This document shows positions 9,082-18,658 of a stretch of 64,000 nucleotides of DNA, one piece after another. The DNA is from VRUE01 sp963774555 (GTDB lineage: Bacteria > Actinomycetota > Thermoleophilia > Solirubrobacterales > 70-9). The stretch's first letter is position 1. Each line of letters opens with the position of its first letter. Both the position numbers and the translations under genes were made by a program. The notes under the pieces were generated by a model. It made no database searches. It saw nothing but the letters and a program-made list of their open reading frames with translations, and was not told where the DNA came from. Where the stretch lies: NCBI GenBank assembly GCA_963774555.1, contig CAVZFL010000002.1, positions 434,001 through 498,000 on the forward strand. Reading direction: 5' to 3'.

Positions 9082-9909
9082 ATGTTGTCTCGGTTGAGGA
9101 TCCTCGTATTGCTGTCGGCGTTCCTGGCGGTGGCGGTCTCTCCCTCCGCTGCCTCAGCCTGGGCGCCCGTCGATCAGGCGACCGTCCATCCGGGAGTCCA
9201 GGTCTTCACCGAAGGCGCGCAGTGCACGTCGAACTTCGTCTACGAGGAAGGCACGAGCGTCTACCTCGGCCAGGCGGCGCACTGCTCGGGTACCGGCGGG
9301 CAGACCGAAACCGACGGCTGCACGAGCGGCTCGCTGCCGATCGGGACGCCGGTGAAAGTCACCGGTGCGAGCAAGCCCGGCACCCTCGTCTACAACTCGT
9401 GGCTGACGATGCAGGCAAACGGCGAGACCGACGCCAACACCTGCGCCTACAACGACCTCGCCCTGATCAGGATCGACCCGGCCGACGTGGGCAAGGTCAA
9501 CCCCTCGATCCCCGGCTTCGGCGGCCCGACCGGCGTCGGCCCGGCCGGAGGCACCGGCTCGACCGTCTACTCCTACGGCAACTCGGAACTGCGCGGCGGC
9601 GTCACCAAGCTGAGCCCGAAGCAGGGAGTCGTCCTGGAGAACGAAGGCAACGGCTGGAGCCACAACGTGGCCACGCTGACCCCGGGCATCCCGGGTGACT
9701 CGGGCAGCGGCTTCCTCAACGCATCGGGAGAGGCGATCGGCATCCTCAGCACGCTGCAGCTCGCCCCACTGCCGGGCTCCAACGGCGTCGGCGACCTCGG
9801 CAAGGAGCTCGTCTACATGCGCGCCCACAGCTCCTTCACAGGCGTCCAGCTCGTGCCCGGGACCCAGCCGTTCAAGGCCAACCTGATCGAAGCGATCCTC
9901 GGCGCTTAA
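9082..9909 (+). CDS. Secreted trypsin-like serine protease
   Basis: 275 residues from the ATG at 9082, preceded by a strong ribosome binding site (AAGGAGG, 7 nt spacing), which decides this start over the earlier ATG at 9052. An N-terminal signal peptide (MLSRLRILVLLSAFLAVAVS, cleavage near ASA-W) leads to a chymotrypsin fold. The triad is visible as His in LGQAAHCSG, Asp in YNDLALIRID and Ser in GIPGDSGSGF. It probably acts outside the cell; substrate unknown. Its stop codon TAA shares the tetranucleotide TTAA with the stop of the convergent Gly-rich gene. A truncated duplicate of its 5' region lies at 11.4 kb. Confidence 0.85.
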   Translation: MLSRLRILVLLSAFLAVAVSPSAASAWAPVDQATVHPGVQVFTEGAQCTSNFVYEEGTSVYLGQAAHCSGTGGQTETDGCTSGSLPIGTPVKVTGASKPGTLVYNSWLTMQANGETDANTCAYNDLALIRIDPADVGKVNPSIPGFGGPTGVGPAGGTGSTVYSYGNSELRGGVTKLSPKQGVVLENEGNGWSHNVATLTPGIPGDSGSGFLNASGEAIGILSTLQLAPLPGSNGVGDLGKELVYMRAHSSFTGVQLVPGTQPFKANLIEAILGA

Positions 9910-11297
9910 CGCTGGTGGTGGGGCTTCTTGGGCTTTTTCTTGACCTTGAAGCTGAAGGATGCGGGCGTCGGGTCGGTCTGGGTCGCGGTAACGGCCTCGA
10001 CTTCGAAGACGTGCCTGCCAGCTTTGACCTTGTAATGCTGGGGTGACTTGCAGGGGGCGAAATCGCCGCTGTCCAGCTTGCATTTGAAGCTTGCTCCAGC
10101 AGGGTCCGAGGAGAAGCTGAACTTGACGTTGACCTTCTTCTTCTTGGTTTCGATCTTCGACTTGGGGTGGGAGTCGATGCTGGTGTCGGGCGGCGCCACC
10201 GTGGGCGGTTCGACCACGTTGTAGCTGACGGTCTTGCTCGCGGCCGCGCCGTCGGTGTCTTTGGCATCGACGGTGAAGGAGTGCGACCCGACCGTGCTCG
10301 TATCGAGCAACGCGCCGTTTGCCACGGTGCCGGTGCAGCTACCCAGGCCGGTGCCTTCGGGCGGGGAGCAGGAGTAGATGGCACTGACGGCCTGATTCCG
10401 CGTGTAGGTAGCGCCGTCGACGGGAGAGACGATCGCGATCGATGGTGGCACGAGGGTGTAGGTGATTTCCACCGTCGGCGGTGTGTCCGGCCCGGTCACC
10501 ACCAGGCTCCCTTCCACCGGCACCAGCGAGGAACCGCCACCGCCTCCGCCTCCGCCCAAAACGAAGCCGCCGGAACCGCCGCCGCCTCCGTAGTAGCCGC
10601 CACCGCCTCCACCGCCGGAGTTGTCGCCCGATTCGCCGTTGCCCCCGTCTCCCCCCAGACCCAGATGACCTTCTGTGCCACCGACGACCCCGGTGCCGCC
10701 AGCTCCCCCAGCCGATTCGGTGCCGGGGCCACCGCCAGAGTTTCCGCTGGCCACGCCTTCTTCGCCTCCGCTGCCCGCCGCTCCTCCAGCGCCGCCAGCC
10801 GATTCATTGGTCCCGCCGCCGCCACCGCCACCGGCGGCCACGATCAGCCTGAAATCGGGTGAGAGGCCGGACGCGAGCGGCAATGTGCGGATATCGGAGG
10901 CACCGCCACCGCCACCGGCTCCTCCACCGCCCGCGCCGCCGCCGTTGAAGCCCCCAGCGCCACCGGCGCCGCCGCTGTCTTTGCCTTGGCCGCCGACCTC
11001 GACATAGAGGGTCTGGCCGGGGATCACATCGACATCGGCGCTCACCCGTGCCGCGAAGCCGCCGGCGCCACCGCCCACCCCGCCGGCGCCTCCGATCGCG
11101 ACGACGCCGATGCTGTGAACGCCGCCGGGCACGGTGAAGGTCTGCTCGGCGCCGGTAAAGGAGAAGACTTTGGTCGCCGCCTGAGCGGGTGCAACCCAGA
11201 ACAACGTCAGGGCCGCGGCGGCAAGCACAGAAGGGAGCGCCGCCCGTGCAGCCTGGCGGCGCTGAGAGCCTGAAAGATCCTGCCTGAAGGCTGCCAT
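9906..11297 (-). CDS. Secreted Gly-rich surface protein with Ig-like and Lys-rich C-terminal modules
   Basis: About 463 residues from the ATG at 11297 (MAAFRQDL; another ATG lies at 11321). A signal peptide with a twin-arginine-like RRQAARA start ends near APAQA. Residues ~30-270 contain a beta module (TFTVPGGVHSIGVVAIGG) and long Gly/Ala-rich runs. A repeat-like Ig module follows (SIAIVSPVDGATYTRNQAVS), and then a C-terminal domain of the type common in Solirubrobacterales exoproteins (SFKCKLDSGDFAPCKSP, ending in a Lys/His-rich tail). Probable cell-surface or matrix role. The Gly-rich module also occurs in the metalloprotease at 59.8 kb. Frame intact. Confidence 0.65.
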   Translation of the reverse strand: MAAFRQDLSGSQRRQAARAALPSVLAAAALTLFWVAPAQAATKVFSFTGAEQTFTVPGGVHSIGVVAIGGAGGVGGGAGGFAARVSADVDVIPGQTLYVEVGGQGKDSGGAGGAGGFNGGGAGGGGAGGGGGASDIRTLPLASGLSPDFRLIVAAGGGGGGGTNESAGGAGGAAGSGGEEGVASGNSGGGPGTESAGGAGGTGVVGGTEGHLGLGGDGGNGESGDNSGGGGGGGYYGGGGGSGGFVLGGGGGGGGSSLVPVEGSLVVTGPDTPPTVEITYTLVPPSIAIVSPVDGATYTRNQAVSAIYSCSPPEGTGLGSCTGTVANGALLDTSTVGSHSFTVDAKDTDGAAASKTVSYNVVEPPTVAPPDTSIDSHPKSKIETKKKKVNVKFSFSSDPAGASFKCKLDSGDFAPCKSPQHYKVKAGRHVFEVEAVTATQTDPTPASFSFKVKKKPKKPHHQR

Positions 11298-11393
11298 CGG
11301 TCGCCTGCGACCCTGACACATGCAAGATACGAAGTCAATTTCGACGGGTCGCGCTCGACGGGAGTCCGACCTTTCTCGCGCGCCTCGAGGATT

Positions 11394-11515
11394 GACCTAC
11401 TCACTATTTGGTAGTCTTCTGAAAGACCCGGAGGACGGCCGCAGGGTCGAGGGGCATTGCCACGGCGGTCCCTCCCTCCGTCGCCTCGGCTCGGCGCCCA
11501 CCGGCCAGGCGGCCG
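11394..11515 (+). pseudogene. Remnant of a duplicated serine protease gene 5' region
   Basis: The palindromic element seen before the intact protease recurs here (11394-11416). From about 11463 the DNA again matches the intact gene: GGCGGT, CTCCCTCCG, GCGCCC and CAGGCG blocks line up with 9131-9185 at roughly 80 percent identity over 55 bp. About 55-60 bp between the two matching parts, including the start codon, are missing. No open frame continues. A tandem duplicate that decayed is the simplest reading. Confidence 0.6.
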
Positions 11516-11531
11516 TCTCTTCCGGTTCCGG

Positions 11532-12215
11532 CTACAGGTCTAAGGCGGGCCAGCCTAAGCCTTTTTCTTCACCCCATGTGACTAAGGTGACGACATAGGT
11601 CGCCGACAGTTGTAGGTCATAACAGATCCCACCGTTTTTTTTCAGCAGGACTTTTTTGATTTCGATGGCGGGCAGATTGCTGCTTTCGTGGCCGGAATGG
11701 GTGCCGGTGTGAGTGATCGTGGCTTTCGTGGAAATGCCGTAATTGCAGCCCAGGGGAGCCAGAGGCGAGCAACCTGAGAATTTGAGAGTTCCACTGATTT
11801 CCAGAAAGAAGGCATCCACCCCTTCGACGCCAAGGCTGGCACTGGAAAGTGCCGCATGAACCCCCGAACAGACAGGACAGCCTTTTCCTAATTCCGGGGT
11901 TGGTAAGACGCCGAAGTCGATCCTGGTCACTTCAAGCGGGAGACTGGCTCCCATTTCCGCGGTAGTTTTGGCTTTCAGCACGGAGTCTTCGCAGTAGAAC
12001 TCAAAGAACGCGGTTTCGAACAACGGCCTTTCGGCTAAAGCTTCGACAATCGACCCTTTGGGCCATAATTTGCCATCGGGACATAACGACCCTTTTTCGA
12101 CTAACTGTTTGCAAAGCACCACTTCGTCTGCCGCTGAGGCCGTCGCAGCGCCAAACACGGCTGCCGCGAGGGCGGTGGCAGTGACAGCTATTACCAGGGA
12201 TCGAACTAGAGTCAT
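11532..12215 (-). CDS. Secreted protein of unknown function
   Basis: 227 residues from the ATG at 12215 with a clear signal peptide (TLVRSLVIAVTATALAAAVF, cleavage near ASA-A). The mature part has several cysteines (VLCKQL, GSLCPDG, FYCEDS, KGCPVCSG, SGCSPL, LGCNYG, GICYDL), suggesting disulfide bonds, and a generally beta-rich pattern. I do not recognise the family. The coding DNA is noticeably less GC-rich than its neighbours, with runs such as TTTTTTT near the 3' end, hinting at different ancestry. Frame intact. Confidence 0.6.
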   Translation of the reverse strand: MTLVRSLVIAVTATALAAAVFGAATASAADEVVLCKQLVEKGSLCPDGKLWPKGSIVEALAERPLFETAFFEFYCEDSVLKAKTTAEMGASLPLEVTRIDFGVLPTPELGKGCPVCSGVHAALSSASLGVEGVDAFFLEISGTLKFSGCSPLAPLGCNYGISTKATITHTGTHSGHESSNLPAIEIKKVLLKKNGGICYDLQLSATYVVTLVTWGEEKGLGWPALDL

Positions 12216-12306
12216 CTGAGCGTCTCCTCTCCGGGCGTCTGCAGCCCGGCTCGAATTACGGAGACTTAAGAGTGGCAGCTGCCCGCCGGTGGCTCAATGC
12301 CCAGTA

Positions 12307-12802
12307 CTAGCTTTCCGCCAGCAAACCCTCAAGGTCCAGCGGCCGCGTGTACATCGCGATCTTTTCGCCGGGCCCAGGCTCGGGCCACTGGTCTTTTGGC
12401 CGGTCCCAGTAGAGCTCGATGCCGTTGCCGTCGGGGTCGTCGAGGTAGAGGGCCTCGCTGACGCCGTGGTCGGAGGCGCCGCCGAGCGGGATTCCGGCCT
12501 CGGCAGGCGGCGCAGCGCGTCGGCCAGGGCGCGCGCGGGTCGGGTAGCGGATCGCGAAGTGGAAGAGGCCGGTGCGTGCCCGGGCGGCGGCGGCGAGCCG
12601 CCCTTCGAGTGCCAGGTGTTGAGGCCGATGTGGTGGTGGTAGCCGCCGGCGGAGACGAAGGCCGCCTCGTCGCCGATAGCGCTGCTGCAGCTCGAAGCCG
12701 AGCACGCCGCAGTAGAAGTCGAGCGCGCGGTCGAGGTCGGCGACCTTGAGGTGGACGTGGCCGATGTCGACGCCGGGGTCGATCGGGTCGGCCCTCAGCC
12801 AT
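12307..12802 (-). CDS. VOC family (glyoxalase/ring-cleavage dioxygenase-like) protein, frameshifted
   Basis: About 165 codons. After repair it reads IGHVHLKVADLDRALDFY near the N-terminus, VLGFELQQRY, a HHIGLNTW metal-binding strand and YLDDPDGNGIELYWDRP near the end, the typical vicinal oxygen chelate arrangement with His/His/Glu metal ligands. Such proteins are glyoxalases, dioxygenases or resistance proteins; the reaction is not predictable. The ATG at 12802 overlaps the TGA of the RNase H gene (12795-12797), so the two are translationally coupled. Several single extra bases interrupt the frame, one within six codons of the start. Confidence 0.7.
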
Positions 12803-13194
12803 CGAGGGCCTCGTTGACGAGGCGGTCGGCCTCGGCGTTTTGCTCGCGGCGGACGTGGCGGATCGACCAGCTCTCGAAGTCGCGCCAGGGCCGCGCTTCA
12901 CCTCGGCGTGCAGCTCGCGCATCGTCGCGTCCTTGACCTTGTACTCGCCCTTGACCTGCGGACGATCAGCTCGGAGTCGCCGACCAGCTCGAGCTCGCTC
13001 GCCCCCAGCGCCGCCGCTCGCTCGATCCCCAGCAGCAGCGCCCTGTACTCGGCGACGTTGTTGGTCGCGCGGCCGATCCGCTCGCCGCGCTCCTCGAGCA
13101 CCCCGCCGTCGGCGTCCTGGACGACCGCCGCGATCGCCGCCGGCCCAGGGTTGCCGCGGGCGCCGCCGTCGACGTTGACGACCAGCTTCGCCAA
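12795..13194 (-). CDS. Ribonuclease HI-family protein (frameshifted)
   Basis: About 133 codons from the ATG at 13194. The start MAKLVVNVDGGARGNPGPAA carries the first catalytic Asp and GNPGPAA loop; NNVAEYRALLLGIE carries the Glu helix; LELVGDSELIVRQ carries the DS motif, and the end reads EQNAEADRLVNEALDG with the final Asp. The reaction is cleavage of RNA in RNA-DNA hybrids. The frame breaks after the DSELIVR motif and again before the last 45 codons. It overlaps the VOC gene downstream and follows an unknown protein 4 bp upstream, so the three probably form one transcript. Confidence 0.8.
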
Positions 13195-13197
13195 GCC

Positions 13198-13650
13198 TCA
13201 GCCGACCGGCTCGCGCGGCGGGCGCCGAGCTCGAGCCAGCCGCCCTCCCCGCCGTCGCGTTCCACTGGCGGGCGGAGCCGTCGAGCTGGTCGACCTCGGT
13301 CGCCGCTGGTCGATCTCGAAGACCGGCCGGCGCGGTCGTCGCCGAGGTCGACCCCCCACTGGTACCAGCAGAGCTCCCAGGCGACCGTGATCCGCACCTC
13401 GCTCGGCGAGCCGGCGGCGGCGCCGACCGAGACCTGCGGCTGCCCGAGGGTGCGCATCAGGCCGGCCGACGGTGCGCGCCGGCGTCGCTGGCGTTGAAGA
13501 CGCGCTCGACGTCGCGGGCTCGCGAACCGGCTCGCTGCCGACGGCCTCGCCGCCATCGACCCCCGCTCGCGCGCGCGCCGACGGTTCGGCCCCCGGGCTC
13601 AGCAGGCTGGATCGCGCTCGCCGGCTAGCATCGGCGTCGACGCCGCGCAA
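13198..13650 (-). CDS. Unknown protein, frameshifted
   Basis: About 150 codons ending in a TGA at 13198-13200, immediately before the RNase H start. The repaired C-terminal two-thirds contains GLMRTLGQPQVSVGAAAG, VRITVAWELCWYQWGVDLGD, VFEIDQ, QWNATAG and GGWLELGA, so it has a conserved-looking Trp-rich core. I do not recognise the family. The start is uncertain because at least three frame changes fall in the region; an ATG at 13556 or an upstream start are possible. Confidence 0.45.
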   Translation of the reverse strand: MRGVDADASRRARSSLLSPGAEPSARARAGVDGGEAVGSEPVREPATSSASSTPATPARTVGRPDAHPRAAAGLGRRRRRLAERGADHGRLGALLVPVGGRPRRRPRRPVFEIDQRRPRSTSSTAPPASGTRRRGGRLARARRPPREPVG

Positions 13651-13652
13651 AG

Positions 13653-15760
13653 CTAGTCGCTCGACCTAGCGCGGTCGCGACTCAGGCAGCGGCAGGCGAC
13701 TCTCGAAGCAAGGTGCGCAGGCACCTCTTCGTAGCGGTCGAACTCGATCGCGAAGTCGGCGCGGCCGCCGCTGATCGAGCGCAGGTCAGGGGCGTAGTCG
13801 AGCACCTCGGCCATCGGCACCTCGGCCCTCACCTCGGTCATCGCGCCCTTCGGCTCCATCCCCAGCGGGTGGCCGCGGCGCGAGTTGAGGTCGCCGATCA
13901 CGTCGCCGACGACGTCCTCGGGGCAGCTCACCGCGAGCCGCACGATCGGCTCCAGCAGCACCGGGTCGGCCGCTTCCATCGCCTCCTTGAAGGCCATCGC
14001 AGCCGGCGATCTTGAAGGCCATCTCGGAGGAGTCGACGTCGTGGTGCTTGCCGTCGACCAGGCGCACCCGCACGCCCTTGACCGGGTAGCCGGCGACGGT
14101 GCCGTGCTCCATCGCCTCCTCGACCCCCTTCTCGACCGCGGGGATGAAGCTGCCCGGGATCGACGCCCCCTTGATCTTGTTGACGAAGTCGAGCCCGACG
14201 CCGTCCTCGGCCGGCTCGATCTCGATCTGGCAGTCGGCGAACTGACCGCGCCCGCCCGACTGCTTCTTGTAGCGGGCGTGGGCGCTGGCCGGGACTGCGG
14301 ATCGACTCCTGGTAGGGCACCCGCGGCGGGTGCAGCTCGATCTCGACCCCGAAGCGGCGCTTCATCCGGGCGACGATCACCTCGACGTGGACCTGGGTCA
14401 GGCCGGCGATGATCTGCTCGCCGGTCTGCGGGTCGCGGTGCACGTCGAGGGTCGGGTCCTCCTCGGTCAGCCGCCGCACCGCGGTCGCCGCCTTGTCCTC
14501 GTCGCCCTTCGACTTCGGCTCGTAGGCGAAGGCCATCACCGGGGCGGGCAGGTCGAGCGGGGCGAAGGCGAGCTCCTCCTGGCCCGGCGCAGAGCACGTC
14601 GCCGGCCCGCGTCTCCTTCAGCTTGGCGACGGCGCCGATGTCGCCGGCGCCCAGCTCGGTCACCGGCCGCAGCTCCTTGCCCAGCGGCTGGCCGAGCTGG
14701 CCGACCCGCTCCTTCTGGCCGCGGGTGACGTTGACCGCGTGCGAGTCGGAGCGCGATCGTGCCGCGGTAGGACGCGGAAGAGGTTGATCGCGGCCGGTGT
14801 AGGGGTCGGCGAGGGTCTTGAACACGTAGGCGACCAGCGGCCCGTCCTCGTCGGGCTCGATCTCGATCGCCTCGCCGCCCGGCGCCGGTGGCCGGCAGCG
14901 CGCCGCGCATCGCCGGCGAGGGCAGGTCCTCGACCAGCGCCTCCAGCAGCCGGCCGGTGCCGAGGTTGCGGGTCGCCACCCCGCAGGTGACCGGGAAGAT
15001 CCGCCCCTCCGTCACCCCCTGCTTGAGCACGCGCGACGATCTCGTCGTGGTCGATCTCCTCGCCCTCGAGGTAGCGCTCCATCAGCTCGTCGGAGTTCTC
15101 GGCGACCTCGTCCATCAGCTTCTCGCGGTACTCCTCGGCCCGCTCGCGCAGCTCCTCGGGGATCTCGACCTCCTCGCGCCGCGCCCGGCCCGACGCCCTC
15201 GTAGACGAAGGCCTCGCATGTCGATCAGGTCGATGACGCCGCGCACCTCGCTGCTCGGCTGCCGATCGGGATCTCGGTGGCGACGACGTGCGGGCCGAAG
15301 GCCGCCTTCAGCGAGTCGAGGGCGCGAAAGAAGTCGGCGCGCTCGCGGTCGAGCATGTTGACGAAGACGAGCCGCGCCAGGCCCTCGGCGTCGGCGCGGC
15401 GCCAGAGCCGCTCGGTGTGCACCTCGACCCCCATCGCCGCGTTGACCACGACCACGGCCGCGTCGGCGACCCGCAGCGACGGCGATCGCGTCGGCGACGA
15501 AGCTCGGCTCGCCCGGGGTGTCGATCAGGTTGATCTCGCGCCCGCCGTGCTCGAAGCAGGCGAGCGCGGCGTTGATCGACATCTCCCGCTCCTGCTCGTC
15601 GGGCTCGTGGTCGGAGACGGTCGAGCCGTCGGCCACCGTGCCCGAGCCGGTTGGTCGCGCCGGCCTCGAACAGCATCGCCTCGTGCAGGCTCGTCTTGCC
15701 GCAGCCCCGGTGCCCGATCAGGGCGACATTGCGAATCCGGTCTGCGGCCTTGTGAGCCAC
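13653..15760 (-). CDS. fusA2: Elongation factor G-like translational GTPase (EF-G2 type), heavily frameshifted
   Basis: About 690 codons from a GTG at 15760. The G1 loop reads GHRGCGKTS, G3 is DTPG, and G4 reads NMLD in place of NKxD, a change seen in EF-G2-like proteins. Later domains are recognisable: EIPIGS with GVIDLIDM, FAYEPKSKGDEDKAATAVRR and, at the C-terminus, AEVPMAEVLDYAPDLRSISG of the EF-G domain V. Its role may be ribosome-associated GTP hydrolysis; EF-G2 proteins often lack translocation activity. At least nine single extra bases interrupt the frame (for example near 15640, 15480, 15260, 15200, 15025). The exact stop is uncertain because a shift may lie near the end. 50 bp downstream of the sigma factor gene. 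Confidence 0.85.
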
Positions 15761-15811
15761 GCCAACGAAGGTACACCCAGCCCCTGGCTGGCTCAAATCG
15801 CCCTGAGCGAA

Positions 15812-16635
15812 TCAGGCGGCCTGCAGGCCGGACTTCAGCCGCATCACTGCCTTGGTGTGCAGCTGGGAGACGCGCGACTCGGTCACCCCGAGCACCTCGC
15901 CGATCTCGCGCAGGGTGAGGTTCTCGTAGTAGTAGAGGGCGACGACGAGCTGCTCGCGCTCGGGCAGCGAGGCGATCGCCTCGGTCAGCCGGTCCTTGAT
16001 CTCGCTGCTGGCCAGCGACTCCTGCGGATCGTCGGCACGCGGGTCGGAGATCGTGTCGAGCAGCGAGACCTGGTCGCCGGAGGAGTCCGAGACCGTCCAG
16101 AGCTCGTCGAGCGCGTAGACCGAGGAGTTGGCGATCTCCAGCAGCGAGGTCTGCAGTTCGTCCTCGGAGATTTCCGAGCTCGGCGGCCAGCTCGGCCTCG
16201 CTCGGCGCCCGCTGCAGCTCGTGCTCGAGCTTCGCCTGGGCGTTCTCGATCTCGCGCGCCCGCGAGCGCACCGAGCGCGGCACCCAGTCGAGCGAGCGCA
16301 GCTCGTCGATGATCGCGCCGCGGATCCGGGTCATCGCGAAGGTCTCGAACTTGATCCCGCGCTCGGGCTCGAAGCGCTCGATCGAGCCGATCAGGCCCAT
16401 CAGCCCGTAGGAGATCAGGTCGGCGTCCTCGACGTGGGACGGCAGGCCCGGCGCCGAGCCGGCCGGCGACGAACTTGACCATCGGCGAGTAGGCGACGAC
16501 CAGACGCTCGCGGGCGCTGGCGTCGCCATCGTCCTTGTAGCGGCGCCACAGATCGCGCAGCTCCACCTCTTTTACGCCGGTTTCCATGGCCTTTTGCTCG
16601 AATTCTACGGTCGCTGACAAGTTATTGCTGCTCAT
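15812..16635 (-). CDS. RNA polymerase sigma factor of the FliA/WhiG type (frameshifted)
   Basis: About 274 codons. Region 2 reads LVVAYSPMVKFVAGRL, DLISYGLMGLIGSIERFEPE and GIKFETFAMTRIRGAIIDEL; region 3 follows as DWVPRSVRSRAREIENAQ; region 4 ends with LPEREQLVVALYYYENLTLR and a helix-turn-helix EIGEVLGVTESRVSQLHTKA. It should direct RNA polymerase to alternative promoters (motility or developmental genes in relatives). The ATG at 16635 overlaps the TGA of the recombinase gene (ATGA). Two extra bases, near 16460 and 16165, interrupt the frame. An anti-sigma partner is not visible nearby. Confidence 0.88.
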
Positions 16636-17515
16636 GCGCGCGGGTGGGTGGCCGCGTACACGTCGCGAAGGCGAGCCGCGTCGACGCGAGTGTAGACCTG
16701 TGTGGTCGAGATCGAGGCGTGACCGAGCAGCTCCTGGATCGTGCGCAGGTCGGCGCCCCCTTCGAGCAGGTGGGTGGCGAAGCTGTGGCGCAGCGAGTGC
16801 GGCGAGACGCCAGCGGCCAGCGCCGCCTCGCGCACCCAGAGGCCGAGGCGGCGGGTGACGTCGGAGTTGGAGAGGCGACGGCCGCTCTTGGAGAGGAACA
16901 GCGCCCGCTCGCGCGGGTCGGCGGCGAGCGCGTGGCGGCCGCGCTCGGTGTAGCGCCGCAGCGCCCGCTGGGCCGGCTCGCCGACCGGGAGCAGCCGCTC
17001 CTTGGAGCCCTTGCCGAGCACCCGCAGCTGCTCGCTCTCGAAGTCGAGCGCGTCGAGATCGAGGTTGACGATCTCCTCGCAGCGCAGGCCGCAGGAGTAG
17101 GCCAGCTCCAGCATCGCCCGGTCGCGCAGCTCGCAGCGGCGTGTGGGCCGGGATCCCCTCCAGCAGGCCGCGCATCTGCTCGGCCGAGAGCACCCGCGGC
17201 AGCTTCTCCTCGCGCTTCGGGCTGGAGACGAGGTCGGCCGGGTTCTGCCCGACCCGCTCGGTGCGGACGAGGAAGTCGAAGAGGCCGCGGATCGCGGCCA
17301 GCTTGCGGGCGACGGTGGCCGGGGCCGCGCCCGCGGAGGAGAGCCCCGCCGCGTAGCGCCGCACGTCGCGGTGGCGAACCTCGCCCGGCGCCCGCTCCCC
17401 CGCCCACTCGACGAACTGGCCGAGGTCGACGCGCGTAGGCGCGGCGCGTCCGCTCGGCGGCGTTGCGGCCCTTCAGGTCACGGTCATAGGCCGTCAGCGA
17501 TTCCGCCCAGGTCAC
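16632..17515 (-). CDS. xerC: Tyrosine recombinase of the XerC/XerD type (frameshifted)
   Basis: About 294 codons from the ATG at 17515. The N-terminal SAM-like DNA-binding domain contains GLSSAGAAPATVARKLAAIR. The catalytic domain has Arg in YSCGLRCEEIVNLD, Lys in VLGKGSKERLLP, the HxxR pair in SPHSLRHSFATHLLEGG, the second His in ELLGHASISTTQVYTRV and the nucleophile Tyr in the same stretch. It resolves chromosome dimers in most bacteria; XerC versus XerD cannot be settled here. Two extra bases, near 17430 and 17130, break the frame. Gene order (recombinase, sigma factor, EF-G2) suggests one operon. Confidence 0.88.
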
Positions 17516-17564
17516 AGAACAGGATTCGGGCCGGCCGGGCTACGTCCTGCGAGACCGGCAGGGG

Positions 17565-18602
17565 CTAGCCGATGAAGATCGGCGTACCCACTTCGACCAG
17601 GTCGTAGAGCTCTTCGACGTCGGGGATCGACATGCGGACGCAGCCGTGCGAGGCGGCCGAGCCGAGCGATTCGGTCTCTTCGGTGCCGTGGATGCCGGCG
17701 CCTTCGAAGATCGCCATCCAGCGGGCCTTGATCGGGTCTTCGGGGCCGGGCGGGATCACCTGGCCGGCGAGGTCCCCGGCCCAGGCGGAGTTCGGCACGT
17801 GCCAGGATGGGTTTTCCTGCTTTTCTTCGATGTGGTAGAGGCCTTCGGGAGTTTCCAGCCCTTCCTGGCCGACCGCGACGGTGTAGCTCTTGGCCAGCTT
17901 CAGGTGCTTCCAGAGGCGCAGGGTGAAGGTGCCGCGGTCAAGAGTCAGGTAGGAGGGGTAGGCGGCCGCCACTTCCTTGGTGCTGACCTCCGGAGTCGTG
18001 TAGTGGGTGCGGGCGGAGATCGTGTGGTCTGCGCCGGCATTCAGCACCGCCGCCTCGAGCTGGCGCGTGAGCAGCACGTCGCGCAGCTTGCGTCCGTTCT
18101 TCGCCTTGACCACGCTGAGCGAGTCGGCGGTCGGTTCGACCGTCGCATCCTTGGCTTCCCGGTCGACTTCGTCGGCGACGTGGCGGACAAAGCGGTTGAC
18201 CGCCCGCTTGGAGTAGGTGACGTCGGCCGGGATCTGCTTTTCGAGCTCGCCGCCGGTGACGTAGCGGACGAGCCTTCCCGGCAGGAATTCGTCGCGGCCG
18301 GCCTCGATCGCTTCCTGGACCGCGGCGTCGAGCTCCGCGTGCACCTTGAGGCTCTTGCCGGGCAGCAGCCAGTGCTCGCCGTCGTAGCCGACCCGCAGCG
18401 AGTGCTTGAGCGGGCCGAGCAGCTGGCGGCGCACTTCTTGCAGCGCTTCGGCTTCGTCCATGCCGCCGACGTCGACGCCGCCGATGGTGACGCCGTCCGC
18501 GATCTTGTCCTTCTGCGAGCTGTCGTAGGCGTAGCCGACGCCGACCAGCGCGAGCAGGAGCACCGCCACCACGGCGATCGCAATCGTGGCTTTCCGCCCC
18601 AT
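17565..18602 (-). CDS. L,D-transpeptidase with peptidoglycan-binding-like N-terminal domain
   Basis: 345 residues from the ATG at 18602. One N-terminal membrane anchor (ATIAIAVVAVLLLALVGVGY) places the enzyme outside the membrane. Residues ~35-200 form a VanW/PG-binding-4-like region (GVTIGGVDVGGMDEAEALQE). The C-terminal YkuD catalytic domain carries the His in GAGIHGTEE and the nucleophile Cys in SAASHGCVRMSIPDVEELYD. It cross-links peptidoglycan stem peptides through meso-DAP. The frame is intact, although both flanking regions upstream of it in the operon direction carry errors. Confidence 0.9.
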   Translation of the reverse strand: MGRKATIAIAVVAVLLLALVGVGYAYDSSQKDKIADGVTIGGVDVGGMDEAEALQEVRRQLLGPLKHSLRVGYDGEHWLLPGKSLKVHAELDAAVQEAIEAGRDEFLPGRLVRYVTGGELEKQIPADVTYSKRAVNRFVRHVADEVDREAKDATVEPTADSLSVVKAKNGRKLRDVLLTRQLEAAVLNAGADHTISARTHYTTPEVSTKEVAAAYPSYLTLDRGTFTLRLWKHLKLAKSYTVAVGQEGLETPEGLYHIEEKQENPSWHVPNSAWAGDLAGQVIPPGPEDPIKARWMAIFEGAGIHGTEETESLGSAASHGCVRMSIPDVEELYDLVEVGTPIFIG

Positions 18603-18658
18603 GCTGGGAGTTTAGGCACACGGTCCGGTCGTTCCGGCGGATATCTTCCCGTTGGCTG

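Noticed and set aside
9906..11297. Collagen-like protein
   Set aside because: Glycines are in runs and GGxGG patterns, not the regular Gly-X-Y triplets needed for a collagen helix.
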